Below, one piece after another: positions 17,143-27,831 of a stretch of DNA of 64,000 bases. The number at the start of each line of letters is the position of its first letter. The first letter of the stretch is position 1. The notes beneath the pieces are model-generated. The model was not told the origin of the DNA and made no database searches. It worked only from the letters and a program-made list of their open reading frames with translations. Location of the stretch: positions 1 to 64,000 of the forward strand of contig NZ_PUGF01000025.1 of NCBI RefSeq assembly GCF_002976435.1. The letters run 5' to 3'. Made by a program: the position numbers and the translations under genes. The stretch is from Solimicrobium silvestre (lineage in GTDB: Bacteria; Pseudomonadota; Gammaproteobacteria; Burkholderiales; Burkholderiaceae_D).

Positions 17143-17568
17143 TTATTCGGAGGTCAGTACCACTTTGACTGAAGAATCAACCGCGCTTTTTTCAATATAG
17201 CCGATGGTATTCGGATTGGATGAAACCAGTTTTTTGACTTCGGCTGAACTACTTACTTCTTTAGGTGGTGTGCCTTTGCCTGAGAAAACCAGTCGTGACC
17301 ACGCTGATTTAACTTGCGCCTCACTTTTCCCGGTGACTTTATCGTAGAACGTGCCGCGAATCGCACTGCCACTGGCCTGATCTAGCGGTAGTGCAGTATT
17401 TCCATTTGGGAATTTATCGGATTTTCCCAGAAAAACCGACGAAACCTGATCCGTCGTCAGAGTGGAAATATCACTTTTTGCGCCAACGACCACCGCAATT
17501 TGGCAAAATGCAGATTGCATGCAGATGAGTGCAGCACAAAAAAACATCGCTTTGATGAGATTGTTCAT
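17143..17568 (-). CDS. Small phosphate-binding-like (PBP) periplasmic protein
   Basis: A 141-residue secreted protein with a signal peptide ending near SAFCQ. The mature part resembles the PstS-like domain found alone in many proteobacteria: DISTLTTDQVSSVFLGKSD, ALPLDQASGSAIRGTFYDKV and NPNTIGYIEKSAVDSSVKVV. At about 120 mature residues it is half the length of a true PstS and has only one lobe's worth of sequence, so it is probably not a transport receptor. The gene is 14 bases after the outer membrane barrel gene and belongs to the same unit. Phosphate binding is a family guess. Confidence 0.78.
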   Translation of the reverse strand: MNNLIKAMFFCAALICMQSAFCQIAVVVGAKSDISTLTTDQVSSVFLGKSDKFPNGNTALPLDQASGSAIRGTFYDKVTGKSEAQVKSAWSRLVFSGKGTPPKEVSSSAEVKKLVSSNPNTIGYIEKSAVDSSVKVVLTSE

Positions 17569-17582
17569 TTTTTGTGCTCCCT

Positions 17583-18890
17583 TTAAAATACGAAATCAAG
17601 GCAAAGACTAAAGACACTCACATGTGTATCCGTGGTGTAACTTCCCCCAGTAACTTTACTGAATATACCCGCTGAACCTGCTGGCACTTGAATTTGTTGA
17701 TATTCCGCCTTGATGTCATAGTTTTTACCGGCATCCCAACGAACCCCAAGCGCGCCAGTTTTTTCATTGGTACTGATCAGAAGTGAATTTGCTCCACCAA
17801 CTAATGCGAGTACCGCTTGTTGATCTACAGCCGGCAGCAATGGAGTGATGGCAGGCGCTGAAACAGAGGTGACACTGTTGACGTTACGACCAGAAAAGCT
17901 GAGATAGGGCGTAAATTTTTGGATCCGATAACCCAGTGTTGCGTACCATGCAGTTACTGTCGAAATGTAAGTGCTTTCGGTTTTCCGTTTTACTACTTCA
18001 CTGCTGGCAATCCAGTTTCCGCTATCAAAGATTATGCCCAAATCGGTGAAGGTGGCAAATTTATTGTCAATCGCCAAATCATTCGCAATGGTACCTAAAG
18101 AACTTAGTGCAGGTAATAATCCCGATGCCTGATTTAACTCTCCCAGCAAGCCATTAAAACCGTTTAGCCCCGTGCCACTGGTGCCTAATCTGGTTTTCAT
18201 CGTCCCAAAGCGCACTGTAAATGGTCCGTTTTCAGCAGAAAAGTTTATCCCGGCGATGTTGTGCAGCAAAATTTGCTCATCGCCAGAAGCATTTTCACCC
18301 TCCAGTACGGATGATCTTCCCATCCAAAATTGCCCGTTTAAGGTGGTGTTGCCAAGTGATGTTTCGTACAGAATATCGCCACCGTCAAATGAGCGCACCG
18401 GGACTAGGGCATACACATCTACTGGCGTACGTACCGTTATGTTAGTGTAGCCAACATTGCGAAAGTCGCTAGACATAAAAAATGGGGCACCGATACGCCC
18501 CAGGCGCAGACTAAATCCGTTACCCATTTTCAGTTTGCCAAACGCCCATTCAACATCCGGGTTATAACTACCGACCGCATTTTGTTTTGAAAATAGTTGT
18601 ACTGTGGCTGATAAGTAGTCGTTAAATTTGGCATCGAGCTGTCCACCCAGTTTGGTGTCAGGACCAAAATCGGACGATGTGGTCGCACCATTTTTTTCTG
18701 TGCCGGTAGTATAAATCCCATTATCGGTATTGGTTTGCACTACCCCTATCGTTCCGAAACTGGAAAATGAAAATATCGATTGTTTTGGCATCGTCATTGT
18801 GTCAGGTGGCGTGACATTATCGGCACAAGCTGCGCTAATAAATCCCGTTGCCAAGAGCCAAATTGCGACCGTTGAATATTTTTTATACAT
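17583..18890 (-). CDS. Predicted outer membrane beta-barrel (porin-like) protein
   Basis: A 435-residue protein with a signal peptide (cleavage near SAACA-DN), alternating hydrophobic strands, and a C-terminal Phe (SLCLDFVF), the usual outer membrane assembly signal. Segments such as NGFSLRLGRIGAPFFMSSDF and FTPYLSFSGRNVNS look like barrel strands. It is not close to the classical porin further on (39604). The gene lies directly before the PBP-like gene and after the GGDEF-EAL gene, so it may be part of a three-gene sensory or uptake unit. Substrate unknown. Confidence 0.78.
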   Translation of the reverse strand: MYKKYSTVAIWLLATGFISAACADNVTPPDTMTMPKQSIFSFSSFGTIGVVQTNTDNGIYTTGTEKNGATTSSDFGPDTKLGGQLDAKFNDYLSATVQLFSKQNAVGSYNPDVEWAFGKLKMGNGFSLRLGRIGAPFFMSSDFRNVGYTNITVRTPVDVYALVPVRSFDGGDILYETSLGNTTLNGQFWMGRSSVLEGENASGDEQILLHNIAGINFSAENGPFTVRFGTMKTRLGTSGTGLNGFNGLLGELNQASGLLPALSSLGTIANDLAIDNKFATFTDLGIIFDSGNWIASSEVVKRKTESTYISTVTAWYATLGYRIQKFTPYLSFSGRNVNSVTSVSAPAITPLLPAVDQQAVLALVGGANSLLISTNEKTGALGVRWDAGKNYDIKAEYQQIQVPAGSAGIFSKVTGGSYTTDTHVSVFSLCLDFVF

Positions 18891-19076
18891 CTTTTATCCC
18901 CTGTGTAAACGAACCAAGTTGAGACGCGCACTGAACAGTTTTTTTACTTTATGAAATAAAGTTTGCAACAACAAGTTTATTTTAGAAATAAAAAACAATA
19001 CGCCAATAAAGCAACAGGCCTCATATTCAGCTTGAATTATTTGAATTTCGTGCTTATGGGAAATAAATAAAATGGT

Positions 19077-22000
19077 TCAGCCTTCGATTAGTGCGCCCAT
19101 TGCCAGCTCTTCAAAATCTTGAATGGCAAGAGGGCGGCTAAACAGATAGCCCTGATAAGCGAAGCATCCGGCATTGGCTAAAAATTCACGTTGCTCGCTA
19201 GTTTCAACACCTTCCGCGATCACATTGAGCCCCAAACTCTTACCTAATGAAACGATGGTCTTCGCAATGGCTGCGCCGTTTGGGTCGCTATGTACGTCAC
19301 GAATAAATGATTGATCAATCTTTAACTGATCGAGTGGCAAACGCTTGAGGAAGGACAGAGATGAATAACCAGTGCCGAAGTCATCAAGCGAAAAACCCAG
19401 CCCGTGCGCTTTTAATGTCAGCATTTTTTGAATAATATCGTCGACATTTTCTACCAGCATGCTTTCCGTTAATTCGAGTTTTAAGCGATGAGGGTTAGCG
19501 CCAGAACGCTCGATGATCGCAAGTACCGTTTCAATAAAGTCCGGTTGCCTGAATTGCAGCGCACTGACATTGACGGCCAGCACCAGTTTTCTCATATTGG
19601 GGAGTTTTCCCCATGCCGCTAATTGATTGCAGGCCGTTTCAAGCACCCAGTTTCCTATCGGTAAAATGAGTCCGCTTTCTTCTGCAAAGGGAATAAATAA
19701 CGCTGGCGACATCATGCCCTGTTCAGGGTGTTTCCAGCGCACTAATACTTCGGCTCCGGTGAGCTTGGATTCACTGGTAAATTGTCCTTGGTAGTGCAGA
19801 ATAAATTGTTTGTCTTGTAATGCAATCCGTAAATCTTCTTCTAGCGTTGCCTGCTGTTTCATGGCAGATTCCAGGCTTGGGTCAAAGAACCGGATGGTGT
19901 TTCTACCGGCTTTCTTCGACTTATACATGGCAAGATCGGCTTGCTTTAATAGCTCGTCCGTTGTGGAAAGCTGGCCATTAAACATGGCCACGCCGATGCT
20001 GGCGGTACTGTGATGAACGACATCGCCAAGCTGATAGGTTTGATTAAGTGCATCGAGCAGTTTTAACGCGGCAGTCTTGGCTTTGTTGGCGGCAATATCG
20101 TCGTCGGTGCCCAAGCCAGCCAATAGCACGACAAATTCATCGCCACCAAAACGTGCCACCGTATCGCCTTCACGAATACGTTGCATTAAACATTCGGCCA
20201 CTTGTTTTAATACCAGATCGCCTTTTTGATGGCCTAAGGTATCGTTGATATTTTTAAAATGATCCAGATCAATAAACAACAAGGCACCGTACACGCCGCT
20301 GCGGTAGGAAATGGCGATAACCTGGTTGAGCCTGTCTAATAAGAGCGTGCGATTGGGAAGGCCGGTGAGCTGATCAAAATAAGCAAGTTCAAATATACGT
20401 TCTTCGCCTTTTTTGCGTCCGGTAATGTCTTCGCTAATCGCGATGTAGTTGCAGATGCTCCCATTCGATTGGCGGATTGGTGAGATGGTGGTGAATTGAA
20501 TAAATTCCTGGCCATTTTTGCTAACATTGGCAATTTCACCTTGCCATGTTTCGCCTTGTTTAATCGTTTTCCAAAGCTCGACAAAAGTTTGTGGCGGAGT
20601 TTTTCCTGATTTTATTAGGCGTGGATTTTTTCCGATAATCTCTTTACGGCTATAACCGGTACGTTTCAAAAAAGCGGCATTGACATATTCAATATCCGCA
20701 TTCAGATTAGTGATCATGATGCAACCCGGGCTTTGCTCTACTGCCTGGAATAGTTTGAAGCGTTCCGTCTCGGTCTTCATTTTTTCAGTTAAATCACGGC
20801 CGAAGGCAATCATTCTTCCGCCGGGCAGATGCCCGGTCGTTAATTCTACAGACACGGTTGATCCATTTTTGTGGTTAATCAACCATTCGCGACGAGTGAA
20901 TTTGGCGTTTTGGGTTAATGCCAGGTACTCCAATAATTCATCTTCACGTTCTTCATGAATCATGTCAGTTAGCCGTAATTGACTGAGTTCTATTTCGCTG
21001 TGGCCGGTTAGTCTGGCGGCAGTAGGGTTGGCGTAAATAAAGTTTCCTTTAGAATTGCTTATCCAGATCGCGTCGCCAGACTCTTCCAGTACTGAACGTA
21101 AGTCTGACTCGGCTATCTTGCGGCCAGTAATGTCTTCGCGGAAAATGATCAGGCCGCCAATTTCGCCGCTTTCATACTTCCATGGTTGCGCCGAACAATA
21201 TAGCCAGCGCTGCGTCCCATCATTTTGCTGCCACATAAATTCGACATTATTAATAGCGACGCCGGCGAACGCCTGTTGATGCAGCTTTTTCCATTCAGGC
21301 GGCATGTCCGGATTAATCTCGTAGTGGTTACGTCCGGTAAGATCTTTATAGCCGCGACCATTTTCTTTTAACCATTTTTGGCTATAGGCGATGTAATTCA
21401 TATCCAGATCCACCATGGCAATGCTAACCGGCGCGTCTTGTATAAACGCTTGCTGCTGCTCTGTGGAGATGGTCACCTTTTTTCCCATCATGCTGGGTTC
21501 GGCAATTACGTCATAAATCGCAACAAAATGCTCTGCCTTTGGGCTGGATACGGATAATTGCATCCATTTTTCCAATTGCGGAAAATAGGTTTCAACGCGC
21601 ACCGGCATTCCAGTAGCCGCAACCCGCCCATAGACGGCCAGGCGTTCGTCGTTGTTTTTTGTATTCCCTGGCATGACTTCACTGAGTTTTTTACCGATAA
21701 CATTTTTCAACCCAGTTAAAGTTTCAAAGGTCTCATTCACTTTAATGTAGATAAAATCGACAGGTTCGCCGTTTTCATAAACTAGCTGACCGTATTCAAA
21801 TCCATTCAGGATGCAATCTAAAATAAAGTTGGCCGTGTTTTCATTGTCGTTGACCTCGATTTTCGATGCGTTAATTTGATTTTGTGCATCAATGGCAGCC
21901 TTCATTAGTCGGTGCACTACTAATTTACCAATCATTAATAGTAAAAAAATAATGACTGATTCAACGATGGCGCGAGGTGACCTAAATGCACTTGGGTAAC

Positions 22001-22397
22001 TGACAAAAGCACATGTGAAGGAAATTGCCAGTGTAATTAGGGCGACCCGAAACTGACTGACGGCCAGCGCAAAAATAAAGGGTAGCCAAATCCCTTGCGG
22101 CACCGAGGAATATAAGAATGCATGCGGATCAAAAACGAAGGGAATCGATAACGCCATTGCAATAATGGCGATGTTGATGGCGAAATTGTGGCCGCTCCGG
22201 TACAAATACGCCATTGCAAATAGCAGCAAGGTAATTGATCCCAGCGCAAAGGTCGTGTAATTGCTGTCCTGTGGTGTCGTGTTAGTTGCATAGCTAATCA
22301 GTTCCGGAAGCAGGGCGGCAAAGGACAATAACGCTCCTGCATAGAGTGCAAAAAGCGTTAAGCGGTGCGTGCTGAATCGATGATCAGGAAGCTGCAT
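19077..22397 (-). CDS. Membrane-bound PAS-GGDEF-EAL c-di-GMP signalling protein
   Basis: About 1106 residues. The N-terminal 170 residues hold five or six membrane helices (MASE-like sensor). Four PAS domains occupy about 190-680, ending in YIAISEDITGRKKGEERIFE. A GGDEF domain follows with an intact active site (VARFGGDEFVVLLAG), then an EAL domain with the other key motifs intact (NVSALQFRQPDF, LELTESMLVEN, DDFGTGYSSLSFLKRL, IAEGVET). The EAL motif itself reads EVLVR, a conservative change. Both synthesis and breakdown of c-di-GMP are possible. ATG 22397 is chosen because AGGGA lies 5 bases before it; the frame opens at 22418. Confidence 0.92.
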   Translation of the reverse strand: MQLPDHRFSTHRLTLFALYAGALLSFAALLPELISYATNTTPQDSNYTTFALGSITLLLFAMAYLYRSGHNFAINIAIIAMALSIPFVFDPHAFLYSSVPQGIWLPFIFALAVSQFRVALITLAISFTCAFVSYPSAFRSPRAIVESVIIFLLLMIGKLVVHRLMKAAIDAQNQINASKIEVNDNENTANFILDCILNGFEYGQLVYENGEPVDFIYIKVNETFETLTGLKNVIGKKLSEVMPGNTKNNDERLAVYGRVAATGMPVRVETYFPQLEKWMQLSVSSPKAEHFVAIYDVIAEPSMMGKKVTISTEQQQAFIQDAPVSIAMVDLDMNYIAYSQKWLKENGRGYKDLTGRNHYEINPDMPPEWKKLHQQAFAGVAINNVEFMWQQNDGTQRWLYCSAQPWKYESGEIGGLIIFREDITGRKIAESDLRSVLEESGDAIWISNSKGNFIYANPTAARLTGHSEIELSQLRLTDMIHEEREDELLEYLALTQNAKFTRREWLINHKNGSTVSVELTTGHLPGGRMIAFGRDLTEKMKTETERFKLFQAVEQSPGCIMITNLNADIEYVNAAFLKRTGYSRKEIIGKNPRLIKSGKTPPQTFVELWKTIKQGETWQGEIANVSKNGQEFIQFTTISPIRQSNGSICNYIAISEDITGRKKGEERIFELAYFDQLTGLPNRTLLLDRLNQVIAISYRSGVYGALLFIDLDHFKNINDTLGHQKGDLVLKQVAECLMQRIREGDTVARFGGDEFVVLLAGLGTDDDIAANKAKTAALKLLDALNQTYQLGDVVHHSTASIGVAMFNGQLSTTDELLKQADLAMYKSKKAGRNTIRFFDPSLESAMKQQATLEEDLRIALQDKQFILHYQGQFTSESKLTGAEVLVRWKHPEQGMMSPALFIPFAEESGLILPIGNWVLETACNQLAAWGKLPNMRKLVLAVNVSALQFRQPDFIETVLAIIERSGANPHRLKLELTESMLVENVDDIIQKMLTLKAHGLGFSLDDFGTGYSSLSFLKRLPLDQLKIDQSFIRDVHSDPNGAAIAKTIVSLGKSLGLNVIAEGVETSEQREFLANAGCFAYQGYLFSRPLAIQDFEELAMGALIEG

Positions 22398-22618
22398 GTG
22401 TCCCTGCTTTATGGTCATGAGTAAGAATTGATTGCGTATTTACATCACGCAGCAAGGCTCTTTTCACTATATATTCTTTTGACCCGCAAGCAAGTTTTAA
22501 CGTCGGTATTCACACTGCTGCCTGTGTTGAAATCATAGCGTGGGTAACTTTGCCTACCGATGATGGTTATTAATAAAATAATTAATTGAATTTTATTCAA
22601 GAATATTCTTAATTGGCG

Positions 22619-22652
22619 GTAACGCGTGAGCATAAAATCGTGCCCACGTTAC
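22619..22652. repeat. REP-like palindrome upstream of purL
   Basis: GTAACGCGTGAGCA and TGCCCACGTTAC form an imperfect inverted repeat around TAAAATCG. It shares the GTGCCCACG...TAAC core with the repeat at 59509-59543. It lies about 65 bases upstream of the purL -10 box. Confidence 0.5.
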
Positions 22653-22716
22653 GGAGAAGGTCAAAAATCAAGCGATTGTTTACATTGAAGTGGTTTATGT
22701 CCGTGCTGCATCGCGG

Positions 22717-22722
22717 TATAAT
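22717..22722 (+). promoter_or_regulatory. Consensus -10 box for purL
   Basis: A perfect TATAAT 62 bases before the purL ATG. The -35 at optimal spacing (TTTATG, 22694-22699) is weak. A PurR-like operator was not seen. Confidence 0.45.
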
Positions 22723-22783
22723 CTCGGTCTTCGTGCAACCCAGTAGATACGCTTACCCGTTTCTACGCCACTCCTCACTCGCT

Positions 22784-25700
22784 ATGTTGATTCTGCCAGG
22801 CTCTAACGCCCTGTCTTCGTTCCGTACTCAAGGTCTCCTTTCCCGTTTGCAAGCAATAGAACCGTCGATTATTGCGGTCACCGGGCGCTACACTCATTTT
22901 ATTGACAGCACTACTGCGCTGGCTGAGGACGACAAAGCGCGCTTATCTGCGTTGTTGACCTATGGTGAGGCGTACGTTGGAAATCCTGAATGCGATAAAT
23001 CGGGCGATTTATTCGTCGTTATTCCACGCTTTGGTACGATTTCACCGTGGGCCAGTAAAGCCACTGAAATTGCGCACAACTGCGGCATGGCGCAAATCAA
23101 GCGCATCGAACGTGGGATTAGTTTCCATGTACAAGTTAAAACCGGCTTACTGGGCGGCGTAAAAAACCTGTCCGAGACGATGCTGCCGAAAGTGGCCGCC
23201 TTGTTGCATGACCGCATGACTGAAATCGTGTTGCGCAATGAAACCGATGCAAGTGGCTTATTCCAAGAGTTAACTGCGCAACCGTTAGCGTTTATTGATA
23301 TTTTAACGGGCGGTGCAGCGGCTTTAAATCACGCTAACGTTGAATTAGGTTTGGCTTTATCCGAAGATGAAATCGCCTATCTGTTCAATGCCTTTACCAG
23401 CGCAAAACGTAACCCGACCGACGTTGAGCTGATGATGTTTGCGCAAGCTAATAGCGAACATTGCCGCCATAAAATCTTCAACGCGGACTGGATTATCGAC
23501 GGCGTAACGCAAGATACGTCCTTGTTTGCGATGATTAAAAATACCCACAAGCTAGCGCCGCGCGGCACGATTGTGGCGTATAGCGATAATTCCTCCATCA
23601 TCGAAGGCGCCACCGTTTCGCGTTTCTACGCACGCGGTGCCGCAACAGGCAATGTCTATCAGGCCAGCGATGAATTAGTCCACACCTTAATGAAGGTGGA
23701 AACGCATAACCACCCAACTGCAATTTCCCCATTCCCAGGCGCATCAACTGGCGCCGGCGGTGAAATTCGCGATGAAGGCGCTACAGGACGCGGTTCAAAG
23801 CCTAAAGCAGGTTTAACTGGGTTTACGGTATCGAACTTGTGCGTGCCTGGCAATCTGCAAGCTTGGGAAAATGATGCGGATGTAGTCAAAGGTGTGGCCA
23901 ACAACGGTAAAGCCGGTAACCAGTACGGCAAACCAGACCGTATCGCCAGCCCATTGCAAATTATGCTGGAAGGCCCAATCGGCGGCGCTTCCTTTAATAA
24001 TGAATTCGGTCGCCCGATTTTAGGCGGCTACTTCCGCACCTACGAACAAAACGTGGCAGGGCAGGTGTCCGGTTACCACAAGCCGATCATGATCGCTGGC
24101 GGTATGGGCAGCATTTCTGATCTGCATACCTTTAAAAACGCCTTGCCGGTCGGTAGTTTATTAATTCAACTGGGCGGCCCGGGAATGCGCATTGGCATGG
24201 GCGGCAGTGCCGCTTCATCAATGGCGACCGGTGCCAACACAGCGGATTTAGATTTTGATTCGGTACAGCGCGGTAATCCTGAAATGGAACGCCGTGCGCA
24301 AGAAGTGATTAACGCTTGTTGGGCTATGGGCTCAGACAATATTATTTTGTCTATCCATGACGTCGGCGCGGGTGGTTTATCTAATGCCTTCCCAGAAATC
24401 ACCAATGACGCCAAACGCGGTGCGATTTTTGATCTGCGCCAAATTCCGCTGGAAGAATCCGGCATGGCACCAAAAGAAATCTGGAGTAATGAATCGCAAG
24501 AGCGCTATGTATTAGCGATTGCGCCAGAACATTTAGAACTGTTTAAATACTATTGCGAACGTGAGCGCTGTCTGTTTGCCGTGGTTGGTACCGCCACCGA
24601 AGAACGTCAGTTAAAAGTGATCGATCCGCTGCATGATAATTCACCGGTTGATATGCCGATGGATGTATTGCTAGGTAAACCACCTAAAATGCTGCGCGAT
24701 GTAACAACCGTGGCTAACCAGTTTCCTGCCTTAGATTTAACCGGTATCGCCTTAGCCGATGTAGCGCATAAAGTATTGAGTTTGCCTACTGTTGGCGATA
24801 AATCATTTTTGATTACCATTGGTGACCGTAGCGTAGGCGCGATGTCGGTGCGTGACCAAATGGTCGGCCCTTGGCAAGTACCGGTTGCTGATTGTGCGGT
24901 AACGGCGATGAGTTTTGAAGGCTATTTAGGCGAAGCAATGGCGATGGGTGAGCGTACGCCGTTGGCTGTTGTGAATGCGGCAGCTTCTGGACGTATGGCA
25001 GTTGGTGAAACTATTACCAATATGGCGGCAGCCTCAATAGCGTCACTTTCCGACATTAAATTATCAGCTAACTGGATGGCTGCTTGCGGCCAACCAGGTC
25101 AAGATGCAGCTTTGTTTGCGACAGTGAAAGCGGTTGGTCTGGAGTTGTGTCCTGCCTTAGGTTTATCGATTCCGGTCGGCAAAGATTCGCTGTCAATGCG
25201 TACCACATGGAGCGATGAAGGTACTGCAAAGTCGGTGACTTCTCCGGTTTCATTAATCGTTTCCGGTTTTGCACCGGTCACAGATATCCGCGCTAATTTA
25301 ACGCCGCAATTAAATCGCGACGCTGGCGACACGGTCTTGATACTGATTGATTTAGGTCGTGGCAAAAATCGTTTGGCAGCATCTGCCTGCGCGCAAGTTA
25401 TCCAGCAGTTGGGTAATGATGTGCCTGACGTGGATAGCGCAGAAGATTTAAAAGGCATGTTTAACGCGATTCAACAATTGAACCGCGAACAAAAAATTCT
25501 GGCTTACCATGACCGTTCCGACGGCGGTTTATTTACCACCTTGTGTGAAATGTCGTTTGCCAGCCGCATGGGCTTAGATATCAACGTTGATATTTTAGCG
25601 ATGGATATCGGGCACGCTGCCGATTCAGGCGAAGCTAAAAACTGGGCTGGTCAAATTGCGGAACGTCGCAACGAACAAACATTACGCGCTTTGTTTAATG

Positions 25701-26809
25701 AAGAATTGGGTGCGGTAATTCAGGTTCGTGCCGATCAAAAATCAGCCGTTATGGATGTCTTGCGCAGCTTTAATTTAGGTGCTTGCAGCCATATTATCGG
25801 TAAGCCAAACACGAGTGCTGATATTTTAATTACTCGTGACGCTAAAGAGATTTTTAAACAAAGTCGTTCAGAATTGCACCAAATCTGGAGTAAAACCAGC
25901 TGGCAATTAGCTCGCTTGCGTGATAATCCAGCTTGTGCTGATGCGGAATATGCACGTCTTGCTGATGCAAGTGATCCTGGTATGCAGCCGAAGTTAAGCT
26001 TTGACCCGCAGCAAGATATTGCCGCACCGTTCATTGCCACAGGAGCGCGTCCACGAGTAGCGATTCTGCGTGAGCAAGGCGTAAATTCACATGTGGAAAC
26101 AGCGTATGTCATGCACAAATCAGGCTTTACCGCTGTGGATGTGCACATGAGTGACTTGATTGCCGGACGTGCCAAATTGGCTGATTTTGCCGGGATTATT
26201 GCGGTTGGTGGTTTCTCGTACGGTGACGTACTGGGTGCTGGTGAAGGCTGGGCTAAAACGATTCTGTTTAACGCGCAATTGGCAGAGCAATTCTCGGAAT
26301 TTTTCCAGCGTAAAGATACTTTTGGCTTAGGTATTTGCAACGGTTGCCAAATGCTCTCCAACTTAAAATCCATTATTCCTGGCGCACATGCCTGGCCTAA
26401 ATTTACCCGGAATAAATCCGAGCAATTTGAAGGTCGTTTTGTGATGGCGGAAGTCACTGACAGCCCATCTATCTTTATGGCAGGTATGGCTGGAACACAA
26501 GCCCCAATCGTGGTTTCACATGGTGAAGGTTTTGCCGATTTCTCTACCACTGGCAATCTGCAAGAAGCAATCGTCGGTTTGCGTTTTGTTGACAATCTGG
26601 GACACGCAACTGAAACGTATCCGTACAATCCTAACGGTTCGCCGCAAGGGATTGCTGCTGTGACGACATTAGATGGCCGTTTTACAGCCATCATGCCGCA
26701 TCCGGAGCGAGTATTCCGTAGCGCAATACATTCTTGGCACCCAGCAGGTTGGGGCGAAGATTCCCCTTGGATGCGTATGTTCCGTAATGCACGTAAGTGG
26801 GTGGGCTAA
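22784..26809 (+). CDS. purL: Phosphoribosylformylglycinamidine synthase (single-chain)
   Basis: A 1341-residue large-type FGAM synthase, converting FGAR to FGAM with glutamine and ATP in purine synthesis. Motifs in order: [55 protein letters not shown], and the C-terminal glutaminase with the nucleophile in [13 protein letters not shown] and the His-Glu pair in MPHPERVFR. The frame opens 57 codons earlier at 22613, but that part crosses a repeat and the -10 box and is not family-like. The ATG at 22784 begins [14 protein letters not shown], as in homologues. A terminator follows. Confidence 0.97.
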   Translation: MLILPGSNALSSFRTQGLLSRLQAIEPSIIAVTGRYTHFIDSTTALAEDDKARLSALLTYGEAYVGNPECDKSGDLFVVIPRFGTISPWASKATEIAHNCGMAQIKRIERGISFHVQVKTGLLGGVKNLSETMLPKVAALLHDRMTEIVLRNETDASGLFQELTAQPLAFIDILTGGAAALNHANVELGLALSEDEIAYLFNAFTSAKRNPTDVELMMFAQANSEHCRHKIFNADWIIDGVTQDTSLFAMIKNTHKLAPRGTIVAYSDNSSIIEGATVSRFYARGAATGNVYQASDELVHTLMKVETHNHPTAISPFPGASTGAGGEIRDEGATGRGSKPKAGLTGFTVSNLCVPGNLQAWENDADVVKGVANNGKAGNQYGKPDRIASPLQIMLEGPIGGASFNNEFGRPILGGYFRTYEQNVAGQVSGYHKPIMIAGGMGSISDLHTFKNALPVGSLLIQLGGPGMRIGMGGSAASSMATGANTADLDFDSVQRGNPEMERRAQEVINACWAMGSDNIILSIHDVGAGGLSNAFPEITNDAKRGAIFDLRQIPLEESGMAPKEIWSNESQERYVLAIAPEHLELFKYYCERERCLFAVVGTATEERQLKVIDPLHDNSPVDMPMDVLLGKPPKMLRDVTTVANQFPALDLTGIALADVAHKVLSLPTVGDKSFLITIGDRSVGAMSVRDQMVGPWQVPVADCAVTAMSFEGYLGEAMAMGERTPLAVVNAAASGRMAVGETITNMAAASIASLSDIKLSANWMAACGQPGQDAALFATVKAVGLELCPALGLSIPVGKDSLSMRTTWSDEGTAKSVTSPVSLIVSGFAPVTDIRANLTPQLNRDAGDTVLILIDLGRGKNRLAASACAQVIQQLGNDVPDVDSAEDLKGMFNAIQQLNREQKILAYHDRSDGGLFTTLCEMSFASRMGLDINVDILAMDIGHAADSGEAKNWAGQIAERRNEQTLRALFNEELGAVIQVRADQKSAVMDVLRSFNLGACSHIIGKPNTSADILITRDAKEIFKQSRSELHQIWSKTSWQLARLRDNPACADAEYARLADASDPGMQPKLSFDPQQDIAAPFIATGARPRVAILREQGVNSHVETAYVMHKSGFTAVDVHMSDLIAGRAKLADFAGIIAVGGFSYGDVLGAGEGWAKTILFNAQLAEQFSEFFQRKDTFGLGICNGCQMLSNLKSIIPGAHAWPKFTRNKSEQFEGRFVMAEVTDSPSIFMAGMAGTQAPIVVSHGEGFADFSTTGNLQEAIVGLRFVDNLGHATETYPYNPNGSPQGIAAVTTLDGRFTAIMPHPERVFRSAIHSWHPAGWGEDSPWMRMFRNARKWVG

Positions 26810-26836
26810 CGTTACGCACATGCGTTAATGCATAAC

Positions 26837-26867
26837 AAAAAGGCGCACCAGGTGATGCGCCTTTTTT
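26837..26867 (+). terminator. Intrinsic terminator after purL
   Basis: AAAAAGGCGCA, loop, TGCGCCTTTTTT: a GC-rich stem with A-run before and T-run after. It works for purL and, read on the other strand, could also serve the minus-strand gene that starts upstream at 27575. Confidence 0.85.
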
Positions 26868-26882
26868 ATTGCTTAATTGAGC

Positions 26883-27575
26883 TTAAACGTGGGTGCTAAC
26901 CACATTTCCAGAAGTGGTAGAGCCTTGTAGGTTTTGTGATAATGACTGTAAAAAGCCAGAGAGCGACGTACCCGTGCTGGAAATTCCATCGGTCGATAAT
27001 AAGTTATTAAAACTAGTTTGCAGTGCCGCTAATGTGGAGTTGGCTGAGTTGCTGGAACTGGTGCCGGTTCCACCAGCTCCAGTACTGCTGCTAGATGCGC
27101 TAGAGCTTGACGATGATGCGCCCAGTTGCTGTATTAAATCTTGAATACCACTTTCCAATTTACCTTCGCCGCCGCCATGGTGATGATGGTGGCCCGTTAC
27201 GCCAGTTGTTGATCCTGACGCACTTCCTGAGCTGGATTGTCCACTGACTTGCGCTTGTATCGCTGCAAACAAGTTCTGTACAAATGCGGACAATGCTTGT
27301 TGAGGCGTTTCGCTAGTAGTGGCTGAGGGGCTAGTTGATGCACTATTTGTGGACGTCGCCGCAGCCGCAGCGCTGCTAGTGCTGGCTGAGCTGGCCGTAC
27401 CTACCCCAAGTTGCGCTAATGCATTGCTAATAGCGCTAAAAAAGCTGTTGCCATTGCCTTGGTTATTGGCTGGCGCTGTGCTATTTCCCCCAGAGTTTTG
27501 ATTATTGACTGACTGGCCGGAGAAAAATTGCGCATATGCAATTTGTTGATTGTTGCCGAGAGCAGAAATAGACAT
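26883..27575 (-). CDS. Ser/Gly/Ala-rich low-complexity protein, function unknown
   Basis: About 230 residues. After MSISALGNNQQIAYAQFFSG the sequence is dominated by Ser, Thr, Ala, Asn and Gly. It includes a natural run of five His followed by GGGEGKLESGIQDLIQQLG and a serine tract, and two short helical stretches (QQALSAFVQNLFAAIQAQ and TLAALQTSFNNLLSTDGI). There is no signal peptide. I do not recognise the family. The ATG at 27575 has GGAGG 5 bases upstream and is preferred over the ATG at 27590. Codon use looks native. The terminator shared with purL lies just beyond the stop. Confidence 0.7.
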   Translation of the reverse strand: MSISALGNNQQIAYAQFFSGQSVNNQNSGGNSTAPANNQGNGNSFFSAISNALAQLGVGTASSASTSSAAAAATSTNSASTSPSATTSETPQQALSAFVQNLFAAIQAQVSGQSSSGSASGSTTGVTGHHHHHGGGEGKLESGIQDLIQQLGASSSSSSASSSSTGAGGTGTSSSNSANSTLAALQTSFNNLLSTDGISSTGTSLSGFLQSLSQNLQGSTTSGNVVSTHV

Positions 27576-27831
27576 ATAACCTCCATACAAACCATATTAG
27601 CGGCATTTTATGTGCATGCAAGTAACAATGCCGCGCTTCCTATTAGTTACGACATAAAATTTTTTTTATTGAGGATAATTGAAGTATCCTTTTGTAAAAA
27701 ATTTCAGGCAACGATGAATGGGTTTAGTTTAGTCGGTAAGTAGTAATTCAATGCCAGAATAAGCGAGGCAAAAGTCGGTCTGTTTGTACTTGTCATTAGG
27801 CACTGCGCGAGCAGCATTGAAAATAAGAATG

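Noticed and set aside
22685-22722. TTGAAG/TATAAT as a full promoter for purL
   Set aside because: The TTGAAG lies 26 bases before the TATAAT, far outside the 16-18 range, so only the -10 is reported.
25735-26694. A 319-residue open frame on the minus strand inside purL
   Set aside because: It is antisense to a well-defined essential gene, has odd Pro/Ser/Ala/Lys composition and no family features. It is a frame shadow of purL.
27150-27190. Five-histidine run as possible cloning tag
   Set aside because: It sits inside a natural low-complexity gene with native codons and no vector-like flanking sequence.
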